Assembly (NCBI GenBank): GCA_963715045.1
Contig: CAVQRC010000038.1
Location: 231,983 to 295,982, forward strand
Direction of reading: 5' to 3'
Source: CAVQRC01 sp963715045
GTDB lineage: Bacteria > Planctomycetota > Planctomycetia > Pirellulales > Lacipirellulaceae
DNA length: 64,000 nucleotides
Position numbers and translations under genes: made by a program. Position 1 is the first letter of the stretch, and the number at the start of each line of letters is the position of its first letter. Positions 20,800-27,862 of this stretch are shown one piece after another. The notes below the pieces were generated by a model. That model saw only the letters and a program-made list of their open reading frames with translations. It was not told where the DNA came from and ran no database searches.

Positions 20800-20861
20800 T
20801 AAACCTATCCCACGGCCGGGTAATCCGGTTGCTGAAATCAATTCTGGGATCGGCCACTAAG
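20800..20861 (+). repeat. 80-bp dispersed element, copy 4 (internal deletion)
   Basis: Reads AAACCTATCCCACGGCCGGG directly: the left end is fused to the core. The deletion has its ends in the two TATCCCA motifs of a full copy. Right end TCTGGGATCGGCCACTAAG is kept. Confidence 0.88.
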
Positions 20862-21042
20862 TCCCACCGATCCTCCGTTTCTCACACGCTTGCGACGAAC
20901 AACGCCTTCACCCATATTGCGTATGGCCCGTTTGCCAGAATTGGTGCGGTCCGTTGTCGCCCGAGTTGCCGAGACCTGGCGACCGACGTGTATTGGCCGC
21001 TGCTCCTTCGGCAGTGGCAGGTTATCAGGGAGCCCAAATAAG

Positions 21043-21327
21043 ATGATTACAGTCGGGATGAATTACCACGTCCTCGAAGGCAAACAGAGCTCATTCGAGG
21101 AGAAGTTCGCGGCCGTCATCAACGCGCTCAATGCCGCTGAAGGCCATCGCAGTTCCACGCTGTGGAAAGACGTCAGCGATGGCGCCTCGTACCTGATCAC
21201 GAGCGAGTGGTCGGATGAACAGGCTTTTCAAGACTTCATTCACAGCCAGGCATTCAGAGAGGTCACGACCTGGGGAAAGGAGCAGATTCTCTCAGGCCGT
21301 CCGCAACACAAGATCTATAAGAGCTGA
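21043..21327 (+). CDS. Antibiotic-biosynthesis-monooxygenase-fold (ABM) protein
   Basis: 94 residues with the ferredoxin-like ABM pattern: MNYHVLEGKQSSFEEKFAAV, GHRSSTLWKDVSDGASYLITSEW and FQDFIHSQAFREVTTWG. Members are small dimeric heme-degrading enzymes, quinone monooxygenases or structural relatives; no catalytic residue fixes the role. The ATG at 21043 is used because homology-like sequence starts there; the open frame upstream back to 20890 looks non-coding. GGGAG lies about 12 nt upstream. Repeat copy 4 ends 181 bp before the start. Confidence 0.75.
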   Translation: MITVGMNYHVLEGKQSSFEEKFAAVINALNAAEGHRSSTLWKDVSDGASYLITSEWSDEQAFQDFIHSQAFREVTTWGKEQILSGRPQHKIYKS

Positions 21328-21406
21328 TCGTCGATCTCAGATTGTTCGCCGAGTCGAATTCGAAAACGCCACAAAAAGATAGGCGTTCCCCCTTGGGAAA
21401 CGGGCG

Positions 21407-22003
21407 ATGACCACCATCAAGCTTCATGATTTTTCCTGGGAAAGGATGGTTGCCGCAGTGGATGCTGTTCGTGAACGGGCGCGGCGAATGGCGATTGCCC
21501 TCGACCAGGCGGGGATAGCTTATGTGGTGGTGGGTGGAAATGCGATCGCCGCGTGGGTCGCTCGTGTGGATGTGGAAGCTGTCAGGAACACCAAGGACGT
21601 AGACGTCCTGGTCCGTCGCGAAGACTTTGAGAGGGTCATTGAGGTCTTGGAGTCGGTCGGATTTGTGCATCGGAATGTTGCCGGCATCGACGTTTTCCTG
21701 GATGGACCAGAGGGGTCGATTCGCAGCGCGAGTCAGGTCGTCTTCGCGGGAGAGTGGGTACAGCAAGACTATCTGCTGCCAGCTCCGGACGTTGCAGAAT
21801 CTGAGGCAGGGCCCGAGTTCACGGTTGCTTCCCTCGACGCACTTGTCCGGATGAAACTCACTTCCTTTCGTCTACAGGACCGCGTGCATTTGATCGACTT
21901 GCTCGACGTGGGGCTGATCGATGAGAGTTGGTCTGAACGTCTCCCTCGGCAACTGGGTAGACGTTTGCAGGATCTCATCGAAACAAAGAGCGGCGAGGCA
22001 TGA
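21407..22003 (+). CDS. Nucleotidyltransferase-fold protein (AbiEii/MNT-like)
   Basis: 198 residues. The sequence YVVVGGNAIAAW followed by NTKDVDVLVRREDFER is the GG...DxD signature of minimal nucleotidyltransferases used in toxin-antitoxin and antiviral systems. The C-terminal part (VASLDALVRMKLTSFRLQDRVHLIDLL) matches the helix that follows the active site in the AbiEii/DUF6036-like branch. No antitoxin partner is adjacent. A reverse-oriented fragment of a second nucleotidyltransferase starts right at its 3' end. Probably transfers a nucleotide to RNA or protein; target unknown. Confidence 0.75.
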   Translation: MTTIKLHDFSWERMVAAVDAVRERARRMAIALDQAGIAYVVVGGNAIAAWVARVDVEAVRNTKDVDVLVRREDFERVIEVLESVGFVHRNVAGIDVFLDGPEGSIRSASQVVFAGEWVQQDYLLPAPDVAESEAGPEFTVASLDALVRMKLTSFRLQDRVHLIDLLDVGLIDESWSERLPRQLGRRLQDLIETKSGEA

Positions 22004-22134
22004 TACACGTCCGTCGTTCGCACCTGGCCGTGTGCATTCGCGGCCAATGCACCCGCCACGGCGAACGGAATCTGCATTTCGGATAGCTTTTCGGTGATGC
22101 GGCGAGCCGCATCATGAATCGGCGAGCGTTTCAT
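22003..22134 (-). pseudogene. 5' fragment of a second nucleotidyltransferase gene
   Basis: Minus-strand reading from ATG at 22134 gives MKRSPIHDAARRITEKLSEM, then PFAVAGALAANAHGQVRTTDV, the N-terminus and G-A-A-N-A-H motif of a nucleotidyltransferase. The catalytic DxD would follow, but homology stops at about 22003, exactly where the neighbouring gene ends; the remaining frame is antisense to it. A recombination between related genes in opposite orientation would explain this. Confidence 0.55.
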
Positions 22135-22234
22135 AAAGAAGAGACCAGCTCGTTCAAGAACGGTCGACAGGGAGTGCTTCAGAGGGTCCTTCTACGCAAC
22201 TCGCCGACGATCAGGCACGCGAAAGCAATCGATC

Positions 22235-23140
22235 TCAGATGTCAAATGGCACGGGAGTGAAGCCGAGCGGGACAAAGCACAGAGCCGCCCAGCCGAGAAT
22301 GGTCCGCCCGGCACCGATCGGGACCGTGTCGTCGGCGGTTGGCGGATGCTTGACGCCGATCATCGTCAACAGAAAGATCCACACGATCCAGCCCCAGTAG
22401 CCCCCCACAACGATCGCGACCATCCCGGCCACGAGCAGCGTCCGGGCGACCCGGTGGGCCCCCTTGCCGAGTAGTACATAGAGAATGTGCCCGCCGTCCA
22501 ACTGCCCGATCGGCATCAGGTTGAGTGCCGTGATGAAAATCCCCACCCAGCCCGCAAACCCCACGGGGTGCAGGAAGATGTCGTGTCCTTCCGGGATTGG
22601 CCCCACGATCAGGTAAGCCAGTCCCTGAAACAAGAGTGGCTCGCCGAGCTGAAACCCGAACTGGTTCTCCGGCACCACAGCCACTTCGGACCATTGCAGC
22701 CCGACAATACAGAACAGCAACGCGGGTATCAGCCCGGCCAGCGGCCCGGTGATCGCGATGTCGAATAATTCTTTGCGGTTTCCCCGCCCCGGCAGCGTGA
22801 CGATTACCGCTCCCATGGTCCCGATCGGTGGCAGCGGCAGCGGGATAAAGAACGGCAGGCTGGCCGGTACATGGTAGCGAACCGCCTGGAGAAAGTGTCC
22901 AAACTCGTGCGCGGTGAGCGTCAGCATCAACGCACCGCAATAGGCCGGCCCCCCGGCCAGATAGGTGCTGCAGCAGGTCAGCACGTACAGCACGACCGGC
23001 AGCAGCACCTTCCGACGCGGTGGCCGATGCGGCACCAGCGGCGGGATGTAGACGTTCGGGTCGCGGCCCGCCAACGGGGCAAGAGGGTCAGCGGCTCCGA
23101 AGAGTTCGTCAGCAGGTGGGAGCATGGGATCGCGTGACAT
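22235..23140 (-). CDS. Site-2 protease family (M50) membrane metalloprotease
   Basis: 301 residues with about seven membrane segments. Zinc ligands are in LTAHEFGHF (HExxH) and NLMPIGQLDGGH (the LDG motif carrying the third ligand). The length and the short N-terminal soluble region place it with the EGY/S2P-like M50 group, which cleaves membrane-embedded substrates. The Pro-rich N-terminal 45 residues face the cytoplasm. It is alone on its strand, so the substrate is not suggested by context. Confident in the enzyme class, not in its target. Confidence 0.9.
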   Translation of the reverse strand: MSRDPMLPPADELFGAADPLAPLAGRDPNVYIPPLVPHRPPRRKVLLPVVLYVLTCCSTYLAGGPAYCGALMLTLTAHEFGHFLQAVRYHVPASLPFFIPLPLPPIGTMGAVIVTLPGRGNRKELFDIAITGPLAGLIPALLFCIVGLQWSEVAVVPENQFGFQLGEPLLFQGLAYLIVGPIPEGHDIFLHPVGFAGWVGIFITALNLMPIGQLDGGHILYVLLGKGAHRVARTLLVAGMVAIVVGGYWGWIVWIFLLTMIGVKHPPTADDTVPIGAGRTILGWAALCFVPLGFTPVPFDI

Positions 23141-23420
23141 CAGACCACTATACAGAGCCCACGCCGATGGCGTAGTGGGTCGCGCTCTTTACAGAAGAGG
23201 AGACCCCGGTTCACCGACCCGCTTGGCAACCGCTGGAGGTCATCACCAAGACTTCGTGCTGGAGGTGTTTTCGACGCTGTTTCGCAATTCATTAGTTGAT
23301 TAGTATGATCCTGGGGCGTTTCTTAGGCCGTGTGGTGGAAGCGGCAGATGATTCGACCTGCTGGAGTCACTGAGGTACCATCCTGACGTACTGCAACCTC
23401 TTTCATAAGGACAACCTTGA

Positions 23421-24347
23421 ATGACCCGACTGAAAAACGTCTTCGCACTGGGGGTGGCGCTGTACGCCGCACCTCTCGTGCTGTATGGACAAACGGGCGA
23501 CCATGCCGCTGATGTGACCGCCATTGCCCAGGCGGATAAGTCGTATCTCGAAGCGTTCGACCGTGGCGACGCAAAAGCCGTGGCAGCACATTGGGTGGAA
23601 GACGGAGAGTATGTCGACCAGACCGGCTTTGTGCTGGTCGGTCGTGAGGCGATCGAACAGGAGTTCGAGAAGTTCTTTGCTCAGAACAAAGGGAATACGC
23701 TCAAGGTGCGGGTCGAGGCATTGCATTTTCCCGAGCAGGACGTGGCGGTTGAGATCGGCGACTCGGTGATCATGAATGCGGATGGTAAACCGGGAGATCG
23801 AGCCCGTTACAAAGCCGTGCACGTCAAGCGTGACGGAGCATGGAAGATGCTCAGCGTGGAGGAAGGGCCGGCATTACCCGCGTCCAATTACGTCCACCTC
23901 AGCCAGCTCGAATGGCTGATCGGCGACTGGGTGGATGAAGAAGTGCAGGAGGACAACCAGCAGCCAAAGTTGGTCGTCCACACGCAGACTCGCTGGGACG
24001 CACACCGGAACTTCATCATTCGCACGTTTACCGCCACCGCGGACAATCAGGTGACCATGACGGGAACACAGCGGATTGGCTGGTACGAGCCGAATAAGCA
24101 GATCAGGTCCTGGACGTTCGATTCCGACGGTGGCGTTACGATTGGCGTGTGGTCGAAGAATGGCGACACTTGGGTGGTGAAAACCCAGGAAGTTCAGCGC
24201 GACGGCAAAACAGCAACAGAAACGGAAACAGCCACGATCGACAGTCTTCACGCACACAGTTGGAAATTGACCGAGCGGACGCTGGATGGGAAACCGCTCC
24301 CTGACATGCTCGTGAAAGTGCAACGCGTGGGGATCGACAAACGCTGA
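23421..24347 (+). CDS. Exported SnoaL/DUF4440-like (NTF2-fold) protein
   Basis: 308 residues: signal peptide MTRLKNVFALGVALYAAPLVLYG, then an NTF2-fold domain at 30-150 (YLEAFDRGDAKAVAAHWVEDGEYVD) as in DUF4440/SgcJ proteins, then a second domain at 160-300 (LEWLIGDWVDEE, WTFDSDGGVTIGVWSKNGDTW) common in planctomycete relatives. AAGGAC lies upstream of the ATG. No catalytic residues can be assigned; family members bind small ligands in a conical pocket. Single transcription unit, followed by repeat copy 5. Confidence 0.8.
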   Translation: MTRLKNVFALGVALYAAPLVLYGQTGDHAADVTAIAQADKSYLEAFDRGDAKAVAAHWVEDGEYVDQTGFVLVGREAIEQEFEKFFAQNKGNTLKVRVEALHFPEQDVAVEIGDSVIMNADGKPGDRARYKAVHVKRDGAWKMLSVEEGPALPASNYVHLSQLEWLIGDWVDEEVQEDNQQPKLVVHTQTRWDAHRNFIIRTFTATADNQVTMTGTQRIGWYEPNKQIRSWTFDSDGGVTIGVWSKNGDTWVVKTQEVQRDGKTATETETATIDSLHAHSWKLTERTLDGKPLPDMLVKVQRVGIDKR

Positions 24348-24418
24348 ATAAGTGAATTGACCGATCGCCGAGAACTGATTCTTGCCAGCAAGAGTATCTT
24401 TTCGCCTTACGTAAGTGT

Positions 24419-24497
24419 ACCGATTCCAGAATCGCAGTGAACGTATCCCATGGCCGGGAATTCGGCAGCTGAAGCCAATTTTGGGATCGGCTCTAAG
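24419..24497 (+). repeat. 80-bp dispersed element, copy 5
   Basis: Left end ACCGATTCCAGAATCGCAGTG, core CCCATGGCCGGGAATTCGG, consensus right end TTTTGGGATCGGCTCTAAG. It ends 31 bp before the start of the Gly/His/Tyr-rich protein gene, in the same direction. Confidence 0.92.
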
Positions 24498-24528
24498 TAA
24501 CATCGTATCCGCTTCAGGAGAAAAACTT

Positions 24529-24919
24529 ATGACGCGCACGTTTCTGTCTCTGATGTTCGCGACGACGCTTGTCGTATCAGCTCTCGGTCTGACCAGCACG
24601 GCCCACGCCCGCGGTGGTTTTGGCGGCTTTCATGCCGGTGGTTTCCGCGCCGGTGGCTTTCAGGCCGGTGGCTTTCATGCCGGTGGCTACCACGCCGGGG
24701 GCTATGGGTACCACGGCGGGTATGGATACCACGGCGGATACGCGTATCACTATCATCCTGCGGTCGGATATTACCACCCAGTCGCTCGAGGTGCCGCCGT
24801 GGGCGCGGCCTACGCGGGCCGCGGCGTACGGGGCCGCATCGGATGCGGCTTACAACCCCTACCTGTACCCCTATTACAATCCGTACTCGAATCCGTATTA
24901 CTACCCGCCCCTGTATTGA
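24529..24919 (+). CDS. Secreted Gly/His/Tyr-rich repeat protein (one frameshift)
   Basis: Strong AGGAG ribosome site, signal peptide MTRTFLSLMFATTLVVSALG ending in TAHA, then tandem pentapeptides of the type (H/R/Q)AGG(F/Y), seven in a row, then GYHGGYGYHGGYAYHYH and a Tyr/Pro/Asn-rich tail (YNPYLYPYYNPYSNPYYY). The frame slips near 24817 in GCGGGCCGCGG, after which the tail reads in another frame to 24919. Low-complexity exported proteins like this may bind metal or associate with the envelope; this is inference. About 130 residues. No family with known function recognised. Confidence 0.75.
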
Positions 24920-24940
24920 GTCCATGGCATGGAGTAGATC

Positions 24941-25135
24941 GTGCCGTCCGAGACAGGCTTGGCCGCGGCCGTGGTCAAGCTGATCCTGGAATTCGTGGCC
25001 TTGCTTTGTGTTGCATTGGGGTTGGGCGCGGCGGCAAGGCTCACGATTCGTGACGTTCGTGACACCTCCCTGGCGGAATCGTTTCTCAACAAAACCCAGA
25101 CCTTTCCACAGGCATCCAACAAGGGAGTCGCGTAG
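24941..25135 (+). CDS. Small single-helix membrane protein
   Basis: 64 codons from GTG with GGAG about 8 nt upstream. One hydrophobic helix (LILEFVALLCVALGLGAAARL), then a polar tail. It ends TAG 2 bp before the ATG of the next gene, which suggests one operon with the membrane protein and the AI-2E transporter downstream. Family not recognised. Confidence 0.6.
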   Translation: MPSETGLAAAVVKLILEFVALLCVALGLGAAARLTIRDVRDTSLAESFLNKTQTFPQASNKGVA

Positions 25136-25137
25136 TA

Positions 25138-25724
25138 ATGAGCGAAGAGACCGCAGCAGGAGGTGCCCTAAACAATCAAGACGCGGAGCAGCCTGCGCAA
25201 GTGACGTTCACCATCCCCGCCACCGATCGATTCTGCTCCCGCTGATCACATTTGGCACGCTGCTGGCGCTGGCCTTGATCGGGGTGGCCGTCTCCCAGTC
25301 GACGGACCAGGGTGGTTGGGAATACTGGCTTTTCGTGGTGGTGGTCTACGCGATCGTCGGCATCACGATCGCCTGGCGGAAGGCGAAAGCCACTGGCAAT
25401 CCGGTCTGGCCTATGGTCCGCAAGAAGGTCCTGCACTGGGCGGGCGTGCTGATTACCTTCAAGGTCATCTTTCTGATGGAAAAGACCGGCGTCATGAACC
25501 GCGAGGCCGCGTCTGACACGGCCCTGATCTTGCTGGCACTCTCGACGTTTCTGGCCGGTGTGCACATCGAGTGGATGTTCATGTTGCTGGGAATCGTGTT
25601 GGGCATCATGGCGATCGCGATCGCTTACGTCGAGCAATATGTCGTCTGGATGATTATGGTCCCCGTCGTGGCCGGTGCCGTCTGGATCTTTCTTCGCCGC
25701 ATGAAGAAAGGGCTCGCGACGTAG
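25138..25724 (+). CDS. Multi-pass membrane protein, unknown family (one frameshift)
   Basis: MSEETAAGGALNNQDAEQ... is a soluble 30-residue N-terminus. The frame breaks near 25230, where ATD is followed by ILLPLITFGTLLALALIG in another frame. The rest has about six membrane segments (YWLFVVVVYAIVGITIAW, FMLLGIVLGIMAIAIAYV, VPVVAGAVWIFL) and ends with a basic tail RRMKKGL. About 195 residues. It lies between the small membrane gene and the AI-2E transporter, 72 bp upstream of the latter. Role unknown; co-expression with the transporter is inferred from spacing. Confidence 0.65.
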
Positions 25725-25796
25725 CGGGCCAGATCACGCGCTTACGGACGTCACACCACTCCATCGACGCGCTGCCTCAGCGCCGGATCTAGTTCC

Positions 25797-27629
25797 ATGT
25801 CAGAACAACCCACCGCGGTCACGGCCAGCATCCCCTGGCAGAAACTGCTCATCTGGGGCCTCTTCCTGCTCGTGGTCTACTATCTCCGCGAGTTGTTTCT
25901 CGTCGCCTTTCTCACGTTTCTGACGTGCTACATCATTCGCAGCGTGGTGGCGACTCTGAAGAACCGGATTGCACCAGGACGCGACCATCCCTGGCTGGAC
26001 CGAGGGCTGACGCTGGCGACCTTTGCGGGGCTCTTGATCTGCGTGGGCGTCGTGTTCTTGATTCTGGGCCCGCGATTCTTGCAGCAGAGTCGCTTGCTGC
26101 TCGCCCAGATCGAAGACTTTAACCCCCAGGATTCCCTCAACGGTGTGCTCGACCGGACTGTCGGAGTCTATCTGCTCCAGAAGAAGTATGGAAAGCCGGG
26201 CGATCAGGAGTACGACGCAGAGTTCGACAAGTACCAGCAGCAGGGAAGGTACGGGGAAGGCCTCTATCACGGTTTTCCCAAGTTGCAAGCGAATCTCGAA
26301 TCCGGATTCGAATTGGAGTACGAACAGACCGAGAAGGAACGCGCACGTGATGAACTCGCCCGGACAGGTGCGACGAGCGACAAGTTCGATGAATGGTTCC
26401 TCAACGTCAAAGCCCCGGAGCTGTTTGCCAAGGATCGAGAGGGCTATCTGACGCGATGGTCTGCGGAATACAACTCACCCGACAAAGCCGAGATCCTGAC
26501 GGGGCTCAAGAATCAGAGCGATTTTGAGCAACTGAGAAACAAGCAGATTCGCCAGCGGATACTCCAGGATGTCAAAGCGGATCCGGTCACCAGGGCAGCA
26601 TTGGAGCAACAGTGGCAGCAGACCGTGGTTGCCCGGCACTGGCTCGAATTCAAGGCGTCGCCAGAGTATCAAAGCAAGTTCAAGACGTACTACGAGCACC
26701 GCCGCACCGCGGATCCGGCGGCGGTACCCGTGCCCTACGATGTCTACGTGTTGCTCCACGCGGCGTATCCCAAGGGCAAGACGGAGTTCGCCAAAGTACT
26801 GCAGGCGAACACCCCACAAACCAAAGAGAGTCTCCTGGAAATTCGCGAAGACTTTGAACGGGCCACACGTCGAGAGCTGAGTCGCGAATGGTGGGTGACC
26901 GATCCGGCTGCCGCCTCGCTCCGCGAACACGTGCGGCAGGATGCCCCCCAGGTTGCCGAGTGGATTGCCGTTCGCTTTGAAGAGGTCGTCCGCAGCTTTA
27001 TTGCCCTGCCTGCACAACTGGTCACCGTATTGCTGTTGACGATCTTTATCACCATGGACTTCAACGAGTTGAAGAAGGGCTGTCAGAGCCTGCGGGAAAC
27101 ACGGGTGAACGCCATTTTCGACGAGCTTGCCACGGGACTGGTGATTCTGGCCCGCCTGATCGGCAAGTCGTTTTCAGCCCAGGGCGTCATCGCCCTCTTC
27201 AATACGCTGTTCACATTCATCCTCTTGTGGCTGCTCGGCGTCCAGAACGAAATGCTGCTGTGCGCCGTGGTCTTCGTGGCCAGCTTCATACCGGTCGTGG
27301 GCGTCTTTCTGTCCGGCATCCCGATGACAATTCAGGCCATTTTGCAGCCGGGTGGGTCTGTGCTGCTCGCGGTCCAGGTGATCGTCGGAATCATCTTTAT
27401 TCACTTCATCGAGGCGTCTTTGTTGAGCCCCAAAATCGTCGGCAAGGTATTGCACCTGCAGCCGGTCATGGTGCTCGCGATTCTCGCGATCGGGGAACAC
27501 CTGTTTGGGATCTGGGGGCTGCTGCTGGGAGTCCCGGTCGCCGTCTACATCATGAGGGTGGTAGTTCTTAACGAGCCAATCCCCGGGATTTACGAGCCGA
27601 CCGTCGCGACGAGTCCGAAGTCGCGCTGA
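25797..27629 (+). CDS. AI-2E-family transporter with a large internal soluble insertion
   Basis: Family ends are clear: three N-terminal membrane segments (LLIWGLFLLVVYYLRELFLV, LTLATFAGLLICVGVVFLIL) and the C-terminal block with SAQGVIALFNTLFTFILLWLLG, VASFIPVVGVFLSGIP, LSPKIVGKVLHLQPV and FGIWGLLLGVPVAVY. Ordinary members are about 350-380 residues; this one has 610. The extra 240-odd residues (about 125-375) are charged, helical and free of membrane segments (YDAEFDKYQQQGRYGEG, ILQDVKADPVTRAALEQQW). They sit in the loop between the third and fourth segments. Family members export small molecules or act as Na+/H+ antiporters; the substrate here is unknown. Confidence 0.85.
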   Translation: MSEQPTAVTASIPWQKLLIWGLFLLVVYYLRELFLVAFLTFLTCYIIRSVVATLKNRIAPGRDHPWLDRGLTLATFAGLLICVGVVFLILGPRFLQQSRLLLAQIEDFNPQDSLNGVLDRTVGVYLLQKKYGKPGDQEYDAEFDKYQQQGRYGEGLYHGFPKLQANLESGFELEYEQTEKERARDELARTGATSDKFDEWFLNVKAPELFAKDREGYLTRWSAEYNSPDKAEILTGLKNQSDFEQLRNKQIRQRILQDVKADPVTRAALEQQWQQTVVARHWLEFKASPEYQSKFKTYYEHRRTADPAAVPVPYDVYVLLHAAYPKGKTEFAKVLQANTPQTKESLLEIREDFERATRRELSREWWVTDPAAASLREHVRQDAPQVAEWIAVRFEEVVRSFIALPAQLVTVLLLTIFITMDFNELKKGCQSLRETRVNAIFDELATGLVILARLIGKSFSAQGVIALFNTLFTFILLWLLGVQNEMLLCAVVFVASFIPVVGVFLSGIPMTIQAILQPGGSVLLAVQVIVGIIFIHFIEASLLSPKIVGKVLHLQPVMVLAILAIGEHLFGIWGLLLGVPVAVYIMRVVVLNEPIPGIYEPTVATSPKSR

Positions 27630-27862
27630 TCGTCGCAGGAGGTCCGTTTCGGATACCAACGATCTGCCCGTTCGCCACTGGGAACCGCCACGAGCCGACT
27701 GTGTAACCCGCCGCACGGTTCGCGGGGCCGCATCCACGATTGACCAAGGAATCACTGACCAAGAAACACTTTCCCTCGCTCCATCGCGCAGCCCTCAACA
27801 CCAGGCACGGCTCAGAGATTGGCTCGCAGATGGCGGCGCGGATTGCTAATGAGAGGATTGGG

